Below are positions 45,286-53,792 of a stretch of 64,000 nt of DNA, one piece after another. Position 1 is the first letter of the stretch. Every line of letters starts with the position of its first letter. The stretch is from contig CANMHB010000017.1 of the NCBI GenBank assembly GCA_947497485.1, forward strand, positions 1 to 64,000. The letters run 5' to 3'. Position numbers and translations under genes: made by a program. The notes beneath the pieces are model-generated. The model worked only from the letters and a program-made list of their open reading frames with translations. It did not search any database and had not been told where the DNA came from. This DNA comes from Flavobacteriales bacterium (GTDB lineage Bacteria > Bacteroidota > Bacteroidia > Flavobacteriales_D > Crocinitomicaceae).

Positions 45286-45612
45286 ATGACAACAGTTAGA
45301 AATTACATAACATTGATTGGCAGCATGGGCACCAATACACAAATCACCAAATTTGACAACGGAAAATCAGTTGCCCGATTCAAACTTGAAACAAAAAAAG
45401 CAGAACGCAAAAACGATGGAAATTATCGAAATATCACACAATATCATCGAGTATTCGCTTGGGGAAACCTTGCGGAATTCATTGAGCAATATGGCGAAAA
45501 AGGAAAGAAAGTAGCCATTCACGGAAGACTTGTAAATCGCACCTATCTCAATTCCGAAGGGAAACAACGCAATACGACGGAAGTTGAAGTCAGACAAATT
45601 TTCGGATTGTAA
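45286..45612 (+). CDS. ssb: Single-stranded DNA-binding protein (short), copy 3
   Basis: A 108-residue OB-fold SSB: NYITLIGSMGTNTQITKFDN, SVARFKLETKKAE, YHRVFAWGNLAEFIEQYGEK and IHGRLVNRTYLNSEGKQRN. It too ends directly after the fold (VRQIFGL) with no acidic tip. It is separated from copy 2 by 145 bases that hold two hairpins, so it may be regulated separately. It ends before a bidirectional-looking terminator. Confidence 0.9.
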   Translation: MTTVRNYITLIGSMGTNTQITKFDNGKSVARFKLETKKAERKNDGNYRNITQYHRVFAWGNLAEFIEQYGEKGKKVAIHGRLVNRTYLNSEGKQRNTTEVEVRQIFGL

Positions 45613-45637
45613 AAATTTACAAGAACCAAACGATGGG

Positions 45638-45669
45638 AAAAGCCTGTTTCATATGAAATGGGCTTTTTT
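45638..45669. terminator. Bidirectional terminator hairpin
   Basis: AAAAGCC pairs with GGCTTTT, enclosing a TTTCAT/ATGAAA palindrome, with T-tracts readable on both strands. It lies between the convergent ends of ssb copy 3 (+) and the 479-residue barrel gene (-). Confidence 0.75.
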
Positions 45670-45672
45670 CAT

Positions 45673-47112
45673 TTAATAATTCCGGTAGTCATTCCACAAA
45701 TAAGATCGAATTCCGATAAATGGAATAACATGAGACTTCTGACTTAAAGCTGAATCATAACGATATTGAATCTCAGCAAAGGCAAAAATGGATCCTTTTG
45801 CACTTAATTTGTAGGCAGCATGAATGTTTATTCTAAAAAAGTTATTTCGAATTCCTTGTCCGATTTTATTGTTGTAATTATTGGGACGTAGCATGTATGG
45901 TAAATAAACATTTCCTCCATAACTTTTTCCTCCCTCATCCAATCCTTGGAATCCAAAATTTGAGAACAGTTTAGTAAACCACTTTTTATGTTGCCATTTC
46001 GCTTCAATCAATATTTCCATGAAATTAGCACCGTATGGGTGACTCAACGTACTATTTTGATTCCCATAATTTTGAAGACTGTTAACGTGAGCATAAGTAT
46101 AAGGACGAACGGCATTCCCTTCAACTCGATAGAAGAACTTTTCATTTTTCAATTTCAAGAATCCTTTTATTCCTAGTTGACCACCGTATTTATTTGCCCA
46201 CCAACCACTTCGAGCTCGAATTTCAGAGAGAAGAAACTCATCCACAATCAACTGACCGTAAAGCGTTTGTTTTTTATGTTTAACCGAAAAACTTGCTCCC
46301 AAAAGTACATTGTCCGCCGAACCAATGGCATATTCTTGAGGTCTGAAGAATACTACTGGGTTTAAATACTCGACATCAAAGCCTCGGTATAACAGCGTGT
46401 CTTTCGGTTGAAAGATAACTGTTTCAAAAATTCCTAGATTGATTTTTTTCGTAACATTCCAACTCAAATAATGACTTGCCGCGAATTTCTGTGCTTTAAC
46501 TGACTTGTAATTTTCATTCATAAATTGGTATAGCATGGTATATTCCACATGCCAAAATCGTGCTCTAATTTGCCCAAAATAGTATGGTTTTCCATAATCA
46601 CTTAAAAACAACGATCGGTTCCCTTCTCCAATGAAATTCTTGTCATGACCAATTTGAAAATTGAAAATATGATTTGGTGTATAGGCAAAACGTACAATAG
46701 GTTGAAACAAAGATCGAATTGATTTCAATGAATCTGAGAATTCATAGATTGCTGAGGTTAGACTGTCAGCGGATTCGACTCCACCAATTGCTCCAGCTCT
46801 CAAATAAAACTTTTTCCAACTTGGATTTGATTCAATAATCCCACCACCTGCTATTCGATATCCAAGTTCACTTTGGTAGTTAATTCCTCCGTCAACCAAA
46901 GGAATAAAATTTAATGGTTTTACAAAGTTGATTCCATTTTCTGATTTGATTCCTTGCCGAATCTGAGGTAAAATGGAACTGTGATTTTCGAACGATTCTT
47001 TATGGACTGAGTCAGTTGGAGTAGGTTCTATTAGCCAGCCAATTCCATTCTGAGCCTTCAACCCAATAGGAAAAGCAAGCAATAAAATCAATATGACTCG
47101 ATTAATAATCAT
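45673..47112 (-). CDS. Outer-membrane beta-barrel protein, Wzi/RemB-like, copy 1
   Basis: A signal peptide (MIINRVILIL to IGLKAQ) precedes a 479-residue protein rich in amphipathic strands ending in an aromatic residue (YLWNDYRNY). The stretch FQIGHDKNFIGEGNRSLFLS followed by DYGKPYYFGQIRARFWHVEY resembles capsule-assembly protein Wzi and the flavobacterial gliding-associated protein RemB. I use the name only as a resemblance. It lies 3' of a paralogue in the same orientation, with an 11-base overlap. Confidence 0.7.
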   Translation of the reverse strand: MIINRVILILLLAFPIGLKAQNGIGWLIEPTPTDSVHKESFENHSSILPQIRQGIKSENGINFVKPLNFIPLVDGGINYQSELGYRIAGGGIIESNPSWKKFYLRAGAIGGVESADSLTSAIYEFSDSLKSIRSLFQPIVRFAYTPNHIFNFQIGHDKNFIGEGNRSLFLSDYGKPYYFGQIRARFWHVEYTMLYQFMNENYKSVKAQKFAASHYLSWNVTKKINLGIFETVIFQPKDTLLYRGFDVEYLNPVVFFRPQEYAIGSADNVLLGASFSVKHKKQTLYGQLIVDEFLLSEIRARSGWWANKYGGQLGIKGFLKLKNEKFFYRVEGNAVRPYTYAHVNSLQNYGNQNSTLSHPYGANFMEILIEAKWQHKKWFTKLFSNFGFQGLDEGGKSYGGNVYLPYMLRPNNYNNKIGQGIRNNFFRINIHAAYKLSAKGSIFAFAEIQYRYDSALSQKSHVIPFIGIRSYLWNDYRNY

Positions 47113-48673
47113 TGTAATGGTTTATTAATGCCGTTCGAATTCCAGTTGAAACAATAACGTTTTGACTTTTTGAAGTATCGTCATAGCGATAAATAGCGTT
47201 AGCGAAAATCGTTAAATTGATTTTTTTATTGAATCGGTAGCCAAGCTCCAGTTGTTTGTGAAAAACAAATCCATCGGGAGTAATGTTGTTTTTTGGAATC
47301 GGTAAAAGTGCGGTTCGATTGAAATTTTCTAAATAGTAACTAATAGACTTTAAGTCGATATAGCATCTTTTGTATTCCCAATTAAATCGTAGAACCAACT
47401 CTTTGAATGCGTTTCCTTTTGTATGTGCAAGCGGTAAATTGTAATTCGAGTAATTCAATCGACTGAATTTGGATTGATACATAGTTGAAGTTGCCGAATT
47501 GAATTCCAACTGAAACATTGAATTTTTGAGTTTGAATAAATCATATCCCCGAAAACCAATTTGAAAAGCAAGTTTTTTCGAGTCGAGGTTTCCGATTGCA
47601 ACTTGACTGTAAGCTCTAATCTTTTTAGAAATAATCCAATTCAGATTTAATCCTTGAATTGCATAACACGTGCTATCCTTTAGTAATGCTGAGACAAATG
47701 GAATTGGATTGTAGAATAAAGGATTTACTGCTTTCGTTTGAAGTGAATCTCCCATAGACCATATTGTTCCATCGAAAAGACTTAAATTAAGTTTAGGAGA
47801 AAAATTGTACGTCAAATAATTAATCCCAAGTCCTTTTGGTTGATAATATCCTTCAACAGTCGTAAATGTCTTTTTACGAACTAAGTTCATGTTTCGCGAC
47901 CTTAAATAATTGAAGGAGAAATGCTTCGAAATGTAGTAGTCGACTCTAATATAAGGTGAGTAGGATGAATTATCTGACAACAACATTGATCGATATCCTG
48001 ATCCAATAAACTGTTGATTATTTCCTGCGATTAGATCTATTTTTTTATGCGGGCTATAGACAATGTTTCCAATGGCATAAGCGTAATCGTATCCATTTGT
48101 TTTAAACGGTTTCGTTCTTGTTGCACCGGAAATAGAGCCATTTTCTTGCGCATAACCAAAACTTGTTGGTCGAAATTCACCTCGTTCATTTATAAAAAGT
48201 TGCTCATAGGAACTCAATCTGCTTTGATTTTCAAAAAATGAGGTTGAAAACGAAAAATTCTTGAATAAATCTCCTTCAATTAGAATTCCTCTTGTATTTT
48301 GAAATAAATTAATCGAAGAAGTATCTTTCAAATCTCTTCCTAAACTTAAATCGACCAAGGGAGAAATAGTCAAAAAGCAATCTTTGGATTTAACTTCAAC
48401 TAAGTGTTTTTTAAATAATACTTCTGAGAAATCATAGTATTGAATACTTGTATCTTTCAAGTAATCATGTAAATTACATCGATTTTCGGTGGTGGGAAGA
48501 AATGAATTTGTGTAGTAACTAGTTTTATTAATAGTTTGATTATTGGAAATGAAACGGTCATTATGAATCCGGAAAAGTTGATCTCGATAAAAAGAATGTG
48601 TTGAAATTAAATTATGTTGTGAGATTAAATAATTAAAATGAACCAAAATGGAAACAAGAAAAATCGTCCTCAT
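47102..48673 (-). CDS. Outer-membrane beta-barrel protein, Wzi/RemB-like, copy 2
   Basis: A 523-residue paralogue of the downstream gene. The signal peptide is MRTIFLVSILVHFNYLISQ, and the equivalent motif reads LIAGNNQQFIGSGYRSMLLS, then a run of strand-like segments. The C-terminus ends GIRTALINHYNDY, as for copy 1. The gene overlaps cysQ upstream by 4 bases (ATGA) and the next barrel by 11, so cysQ and the two barrels form one transcription unit. A role in surface polysaccharide or gliding is inferred only from resemblance. Confidence 0.68.
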   Translation of the reverse strand: MRTIFLVSILVHFNYLISQHNLISTHSFYRDQLFRIHNDRFISNNQTINKTSYYTNSFLPTTENRCNLHDYLKDTSIQYYDFSEVLFKKHLVEVKSKDCFLTISPLVDLSLGRDLKDTSSINLFQNTRGILIEGDLFKNFSFSTSFFENQSRLSSYEQLFINERGEFRPTSFGYAQENGSISGATRTKPFKTNGYDYAYAIGNIVYSPHKKIDLIAGNNQQFIGSGYRSMLLSDNSSYSPYIRVDYYISKHFSFNYLRSRNMNLVRKKTFTTVEGYYQPKGLGINYLTYNFSPKLNLSLFDGTIWSMGDSLQTKAVNPLFYNPIPFVSALLKDSTCYAIQGLNLNWIISKKIRAYSQVAIGNLDSKKLAFQIGFRGYDLFKLKNSMFQLEFNSATSTMYQSKFSRLNYSNYNLPLAHTKGNAFKELVLRFNWEYKRCYIDLKSISYYLENFNRTALLPIPKNNITPDGFVFHKQLELGYRFNKKINLTIFANAIYRYDDTSKSQNVIVSTGIRTALINHYNDY

Positions 48674-49479
48674 GGCAGAATGTCTAGCAGTGGCTTAGTT
48701 TTGGCAATGAAGAATGGATTTAACAGATTTGCTTTGTTGTATCGTAATGGTTGTTTCGTTTCAGCATCATAAACCGAACCTCCAAGCGCTTCCAAAATTG
48801 CTTGGCCAGCAGCTATATCCCACTCCATGGTAGGTGCAAATCGCGGATAGGCATCAGCTCTGCCAAAAGCTAAGTCGAAAAATTTCAATGAGGATCCCAT
48901 TTTAAGAAATTCGATTTTTTCCGAAACAATATGGAGTTCATCAATAAATTCTAAAATTGGTCCTGAATGATGACTTCTAGAACAAGTCATAACCAACGGA
49001 GAGTTGATGTTTTGTGGTATATCTACCTTATTCCAATTTTCAAGGTTATTAAAATCAGCGAAGTGAAAAGAATAAACACCAAATTCTTTACCTCCAAAAA
49101 TTATTTCTTGTCTAACAGGGGAAGCAATTACACCAAAGACAGCTTTTTCTTTTCTAATAAGCGCAATATTCACGGCAAATTCTCCATTTCTACTTACGAA
49201 TTCTTTTGTCCCGTCTAAAGGGTCAATACACCAGCACTCAGTCCATTTCAAGCGATCTTCAAACTTTGATTTTTCACTTTCTTCGCCAGTAATCGGAATA
49301 TTTAGTGGTTCAAGAATTTCATTGATTATCTCTGTTGAAGCGAGATCTGCTTTTGTGAGCGGTGAACCGTCCTCTTTGTAGATTGGTGAAAAGCCTTCTT
49401 CGTAAATCTCAATGATTTTTTTCGAGGCTTCAATCGCTGCCTCAATTGCTTTTTGGTATTTTAGTTCGAGCTTAATCAA
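48670..49479 (-). CDS. cysQ: 3'(2'),5'-bisphosphate nucleotidase
   Basis: An inositol-monophosphatase-fold enzyme of 269 residues. Metal-binding motifs are GEESE and WCIDPLDGTKEFVSRNGEF, and the late MEWDIAAGQAILEALGG is typical. CysQ removes the 3'-phosphate from PAP, a by-product of sulphate assimilation. The frame starts with TTG at 49479, 4 bases after the scoB stop; no in-frame ATG is found near the N-terminus, so a TTG start is likely. It is encoded between scoB and the two barrel genes. Confidence 0.92.
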   Translation of the reverse strand: MIKLELKYQKAIEAAIEASKKIIEIYEEGFSPIYKEDGSPLTKADLASTEIINEILEPLNIPITGEESEKSKFEDRLKWTECWCIDPLDGTKEFVSRNGEFAVNIALIRKEKAVFGVIASPVRQEIIFGGKEFGVYSFHFADFNNLENWNKVDIPQNINSPLVMTCSRSHHSGPILEFIDELHIVSEKIEFLKMGSSLKFFDLAFGRADAYPRFAPTMEWDIAAGQAILEALGGSVYDAETKQPLRYNKANLLNPFFIAKTKPLLDILP

Positions 49480-49483
49480 TTTA

Positions 49484-50140
49484 TTAGATCACCATTTCAG
49501 GAACGAAATCAGGAACAACCAAATCACCTTCGGTTTTGGAAATAATTTCTTCAACGCTAACACCAGGGGCACGTTCAATCAAGTGGAATTTTCCGTCTTT
49601 GATTTCTAAAACAGCTAACTCAGTGACAACTTTTTTAACACAACCTACGCCCGTTAAAGGAAGCGTACATTCCTTAAGAATTTTAGATTCACCCGCTTTA
49701 TTGCTATGCATCATGGCTACAATTATGTTCTCAGCTGAAGCAACTAAATCCATCGCTCCTCCCATTCCTTTAACCATTTTCCCTGGAATTTTCCAGTTGG
49801 CAATGTCACCGTTTTGTGAAACTTCCATTGCACCAAGAACGGTTAATTGCACGTGTCGACCCCGAATCATCGCGAAAGATGTTGCTGAATCAAAGAAAAC
49901 GGCTCCCTTTTTAACCGTAATTGTTTGCTTCCCTGCATTAATAAGATCTGCGTCTTCTTCTCCTTCAAAAGGAAATGGTCCCATACCCAAAATACCATTT
50001 TCTGATTGAAATTCCACATCCAATCCATCAGGAACATAGTTTGCGACCAAGGTTGGGATACCTATACCAAGATTGACATACCACCCATTCTGTAATTCTT
50101 GTGCGATTCTTTTTGCTATTCCGTTTTTATCTAAAGCCAT
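49484..50140 (-). CDS. scoB: 3-oxoacid CoA-transferase subunit B
   Basis: Subunit B of succinyl-CoA:3-ketoacid CoA-transferase, 218 residues. The catalytic Glu lies in VEFQSENGILGMGP; GMGGAMDLVAS and CTLPLTGVGCVKKVVTE are family stretches. It moves CoA between succinyl-CoA and acetoacetate, in ketone body or branched-chain breakdown. It normally follows scoA directly; here about 440 bases with a four-helix-bundle gene lie between them. Confidence 0.95.
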   Translation of the reverse strand: MALDKNGIAKRIAQELQNGWYVNLGIGIPTLVANYVPDGLDVEFQSENGILGMGPFPFEGEEDADLINAGKQTITVKKGAVFFDSATSFAMIRGRHVQLTVLGAMEVSQNGDIANWKIPGKMVKGMGGAMDLVASAENIIVAMMHSNKAGESKILKECTLPLTGVGCVKKVVTELAVLEIKDGKFHLIERAPGVSVEEIISKTEGDLVVPDFVPEMVI

Positions 50141-50142
50141 AA

Positions 50143-50156
50143 TAATTTGAAAATGT
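50143..50156 (+). repeat. Terminal inverted repeat of the IVP cassette, left
   Basis: TAATTTGAAAATGT, the exact reverse complement of 50559-50572. A second, slightly altered copy (TAATTTGATAAT) lies at 50167-50178. It ends 2 bases from the scoB start codon. Confidence 0.6.
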
Positions 50157-50165
50157 AATAATTAT

Positions 50166-50543
50166 TTAATTTGATAATGGTTTTGGAATCTTACTTCCGT
50201 TTTTTGAGGTTGCCAAAATCTTACTCATAACTTTCGAAATGACTTCGATTTGTTCAGTTAAATTGTCATCGAATGGATACGAATCAATTTCTTTGCAAAT
50301 TGCCAACCAGTAAATAGTTTCATCACATTCTTTTGCGGCGATTTTAAATTTATGAATAAAATCATTTTTGGATTCAGCATTTTGAGCTTCACGAATATTT
50401 GCGCCTATCGACGTTCCAGATTTCAAAAGTTGTTTAGCGATAACGAATTTCTTTTTTGATTCTAATTCCTCACAATATTTAACTATAGAAATCGCAAATT
50501 TGAAAGTTAGATCAACAATTACATTACTACGATCATTCCTCAT
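50166..50543 (-). CDS. Four-helix-bundle protein (S23 / 23S rRNA IVP family)
   Basis: A 125-residue all-alpha protein of the S23/IVP family. Markers: LTFKFAISIVKYC in helix 1, KQLLKSGTSIGANIREAQNA between helices 1 and 2, then DFIHKFKIAAKECDETIYWL. The first members were found inside intervening sequences of 23S rRNA genes; many others are scattered in Bacteroidota, function unknown. Related Avd proteins help diversity-generating retroelements, but no reverse transcriptase is present here. The start is the ATG at 50543, not the TTG three codons earlier. The gene splits scoA from scoB and is bracketed by inverted repeats. Confidence 0.88.
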   Translation of the reverse strand: MRNDRSNVIVDLTFKFAISIVKYCEELESKKKFVIAKQLLKSGTSIGANIREAQNAESKNDFIHKFKIAAKECDETIYWLAICKEIDSYPFDDNLTEQIEVISKVMSKILATSKNGSKIPKPLSN

Positions 50544-50558
50544 AATTTTCAAATTAGG

Positions 50559-50572
50559 ACATTTTCAAATTA
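50559..50572 (+). repeat. Terminal inverted repeat of the IVP cassette, right
   Basis: ACATTTTCAAATTA, exact reverse complement of 50143-50156. A second copy of its core, ATTTTCAAATTA, lies at 50545-50556, 16 bp away. It begins 7 bases from the scoA stop. Transcribed together, the two ends could fold into a stem enclosing the gene. Confidence 0.6.
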
Positions 50573-50579
50573 ATAAATT

Positions 50580-51278
50580 CTACTGTCTTTTTCTAACTGT
50601 TCGTTGCTCGATGCGTTTTTCAAACTTTTCCCCCTGAAAAATTCGTTGAACAAAAATACCAGGTGTATGAATGAAATTAGGATCTAATTCACCAGCAGGA
50701 ACCAATTCCTCAACTTCGGCAACGGTAATTTTTCCTACCATCGCCATCATAGGATTGAAGTTCATTGCAGTTTCGCGGTAAATTAAATTACCTTCTGTAT
50801 CACCTTTCCATGCTTTTACAATCGCAAAATCTGCAGTTAGCGCTGATTCCAAAATATGGGGTTTTCCATTAAAAATTCGAACTTCTTTTCCTTCCGCAAC
50901 TTCAGTCCCATAACCCGCAGGCGTAAAGAAAGCAGGAATTCCAGCTCCTCCAGCGCGACAACGTTCGGCCAAACTACCTTGAGGAATTAAATCAACTTCC
51001 AATTCACCTGAGAGCATTTGACGCTCAAACTCATCATTTTCCCCAACATAACTTGATATCATTTTCTTGATTTGCTTTGTTTGAAGTAATAAACCAAGAC
51101 CAAAATCGTCAACACCGGCGTTATTACTAATACAAGTTAAATTTTTAACACCAAGTTTAACTAATTGTGCTATTGAGTTTTCGGGAATTCCACAAAGTCC
51201 AAATCCACCCAACATTAGGGTCATCCCATCTTGGATTCCGACCAACGCCTCCTCTACATTTTTTACTTGTTTGTTCAT
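50580..51278 (-). CDS. scoA: 3-oxoacid CoA-transferase subunit A
   Basis: Subunit A, 232 residues. Family stretches: [20 protein letters not shown] at the start, [19 protein letters not shown], and [20 protein letters not shown] followed by [14 protein letters not shown]. It forms the enzyme with ScoB, encoded after the inserted four-helix-bundle gene. It lies only 3 bases downstream of the pbp1A stop, so transcription may continue from the cell-wall cluster. Confidence 0.95.
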   Translation of the reverse strand: MNKQVKNVEEALVGIQDGMTLMLGGFGLCGIPENSIAQLVKLGVKNLTCISNNAGVDDFGLGLLLQTKQIKKMISSYVGENDEFERQMLSGELEVDLIPQGSLAERCRAGGAGIPAFFTPAGYGTEVAEGKEVRIFNGKPHILESALTADFAIVKAWKGDTEGNLIYRETAMNFNPMMAMVGKITVAEVEELVPAGELDPNFIHTPGIFVQRIFQGEKFEKRIEQRTVRKRQ

Positions 51279-51281
51279 ATG

Positions 51282-53774
51282 CTAAAAAAATGGAATTTCT
51301 GAATCATCTACTGTTTCTGGCTCAGGCGCTTCAATACAATCATAAGCCTCGGAATCGTAGTCTTCAGGAATGTCAAAATCGCGTGTAGAAAGACCAATAA
51401 TCGGATCTTGATAAACCTTGTTCATGTAATAACCATAAATGGGTAATGCCATACGGGCCCCTTGACCCCAATTCATGCTTCTGAAACGCACAGCGCGGTC
51501 TTCCGCTCCAACCCAGACTCCTGTAACCAATTCTGGTGTAATTCCAATGAACCAGCCATCCGAATTATTTTGAGTTGTACCCGTTTTTCCAGCAGTTGGA
51601 GGGATACTTCCGTATTTCCCACTTCTAAGGCTTGAACCAGTACCACCCTGAATAACTCCTTTCATCATTTTTAGAATTTCGTATGCTACAGTTGAATTAA
51701 CAACCTGTTCACGGTGTTCTTCGGCTTCATATATTACCGTGCCATTTCGATCAGTAATACGCTCAATTGTGGTGGGACGAATGTAATAACCATCATTTGG
51801 AAAAATACATTGAGCTGCAACTAATTGGTAAAGTGATAAGTCCATACTTCCAAGACACATTGAAGGAACTACGTCATTTTTATTTAGGGTGATTTCGGCT
51901 TGATTCAGCAATTTTTCAATTACAAAAGGACCTCCTGTTTTGTTAACTGGATTAAATTTCCCCATTTTAGCCATTACAGCTACCGTAGTTGGATTAGAGG
52001 ACATTGCTAAACCTTGACGAACAGAACCAGCAGCAGAACCTTGAGGACAATATTTCCCAACTATGCGATTTTGATCATCAACCAAATCAACACAATATTC
52101 GCCAGCAGAGAAACTAGTACATGGATCAACAACTTTCATTGAAAGTGCAGCAGCATAAACAAAAGGCTTGATAGTGGATCCTACTTGTCTTTTTCCTAAT
52201 CGAACATGGTCATAACTAAAATGCTTGAAATTAATTCCACCCACCCAAGCTTTAACAAATCCAGTTCTCGGATCTATTGAAATTAGTCCAGAATGAAGGA
52301 ATGCTTTGTAGTAGCGAATCGAATCATCAGGAGACATAACCATGTCTTTTTCACCTTGCCAACTGAATACACGCATTGGTGTTGGAGTATTGAAATTCTT
52401 CAAAATTTCATCTTCAGAGAAACCTTGAGCAACTAAATTTTTGTATCTACCCGTAGATTTTCTGGCATTGTCCATAATTTGATTAACCATGGATTGATTG
52501 ATTGAATTGGAGAAAGGAAAATTCTTCAATCCTTTATTGTTACTATCAAAAGCTGGTTGAAGATCTTCCTTGAGATGCTTTTGCATAGCATATTCGGCAT
52601 GGCGCTGTAAAGCTGGATTAATGGTTGTGTAAATCTTTAATCCGTCTTGGTAAATGTTATAAGGGCGACCATCTTCGCGCACATACTTATAACTACCATC
52701 ACTATTTTTTGAAGTTAAGATTTCTGTTACTTCCTTACGAAGTGATTCGCGAAAATATGGCGCAATACCTTCTTTGTGATCTAGTGATGTGTATCGTATG
52801 ACAATTGGTTCGTTTTTTAGCACATTATAATCTTCTTCTGTAAGTTTATTTTTAATTGCCTCGTTATTTGATTTACTATTTTTTAACCATTGAAATAATA
52901 CTTGATTACGACGTTCCAGAGCCCTTAATGAGTCCTTGTTCCGCAATTCCATTATTTGTTCATTTGTAACTTGTGATAATGGAATCCCTTCATTATCTGC
53001 AATTTTTCGTCGATAGTTTTTTATTTTAAACTTGTATGGATTATACAAATCAGGGTTTTTACAAAGTCCAACTAAAGTTGCAGCCTCAGTTTTGGTTAGC
53101 TGTCCCGGTTTTTTGTTGAAATATACTTTTGAAGCATTTTCAACCCCAACTGCATTGTAAAGGAAATCGAATTGATTTAAATACATGGTAATGATTTCCT
53201 CTTTTGTAAATCGTTCCTCTAATCGTTTGGCAATTATATTTTCCCTAGCTTTTTCGTTTAATCGTCTGAATTTTCCGAAAAAACCACCCAAAGGCAAGCT
53301 AATTGATTCGCCATTTGCTCGAGCTAATTCTTCATCCTCGCGTTGTTTTAGTGTAAATAAAAGTTTTGCTAACTGTTGTGTAATAGTAGAAGCTCCACCA
53401 GCCCGTCCAAGACTCGCAAATGATCGCGCAATTGCACGAAAGTCAACACCAGAATGCTCGATAAATCGTTCATCCTCTGTTGCGATGAGTGCATCAAAAA
53501 CGTATGGAGAAATATCACGAAATTTTGCACTTGTTCTGTTCACTTGCCAAAAGCTGCCAATGATTGTGTCCTCACGAACGCTTTTTCTGGCAATAATTAA
53601 AGACGCTTGTAACTCAGGTGGATTATCTAGCATTGACACCGGAGGCATTGAACTTTCGGATTGTAAAAGAATTAAACTTGTAACAAAAAGAAAAGGAAAT
53701 AGCGATATTCCCCAAAATATTTTAGTGTATTTCTTTTTTTCTTCTTCTGTTAGTCCTGAATTCATGGTTTTCAT
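51282..53774 (-). CDS. mrcA: Class A penicillin-binding protein (PBP1A type)
   Basis: A bifunctional peptidoglycan glycosyltransferase/transpeptidase of 830 residues. After one N-terminal helix comes the GT51 domain (ATEDERFIEHSGVDFRAIAR, GASTITQQLAKLLF, NLNQFDFLYNAVGVENASKVYF-like region). The transpeptidase part has SxxK in GSTIKPFVYA, SxN in SSNPTTVAVM and KTGTTQNNSD. It acts on lipid II in the periplasm. Unlike short PBP1A forms it carries the 'S.NN' insert between domains. It is the downstream end of rodA-mrdA-mreDC on the same strand. Confidence 0.95.
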   Translation of the reverse strand: MKTMNSGLTEEEKKKYTKIFWGISLFPFLFVTSLILLQSESSMPPVSMLDNPPELQASLIIARKSVREDTIIGSFWQVNRTSAKFRDISPYVFDALIATEDERFIEHSGVDFRAIARSFASLGRAGGASTITQQLAKLLFTLKQREDEELARANGESISLPLGGFFGKFRRLNEKARENIIAKRLEERFTKEEIITMYLNQFDFLYNAVGVENASKVYFNKKPGQLTKTEAATLVGLCKNPDLYNPYKFKIKNYRRKIADNEGIPLSQVTNEQIMELRNKDSLRALERRNQVLFQWLKNSKSNNEAIKNKLTEEDYNVLKNEPIVIRYTSLDHKEGIAPYFRESLRKEVTEILTSKNSDGSYKYVREDGRPYNIYQDGLKIYTTINPALQRHAEYAMQKHLKEDLQPAFDSNNKGLKNFPFSNSINQSMVNQIMDNARKSTGRYKNLVAQGFSEDEILKNFNTPTPMRVFSWQGEKDMVMSPDDSIRYYKAFLHSGLISIDPRTGFVKAWVGGINFKHFSYDHVRLGKRQVGSTIKPFVYAAALSMKVVDPCTSFSAGEYCVDLVDDQNRIVGKYCPQGSAAGSVRQGLAMSSNPTTVAVMAKMGKFNPVNKTGGPFVIEKLLNQAEITLNKNDVVPSMCLGSMDLSLYQLVAAQCIFPNDGYYIRPTTIERITDRNGTVIYEAEEHREQVVNSTVAYEILKMMKGVIQGGTGSSLRSGKYGSIPPTAGKTGTTQNNSDGWFIGITPELVTGVWVGAEDRAVRFRSMNWGQGARMALPIYGYYMNKVYQDPIIGLSTRDFDIPEDYDSEAYDCIEAPEPETVDDSEIPFF

Positions 53775-53792
53775 AGGCTAAAGTTAGAAAGA

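Noticed and set aside
50166..50543. Diversity-generating retroelement based on the Avd-like four-helix protein
   Set aside because: No reverse transcriptase and no template/variable repeat pair are in the vicinity; the S23/IVP family fits better.
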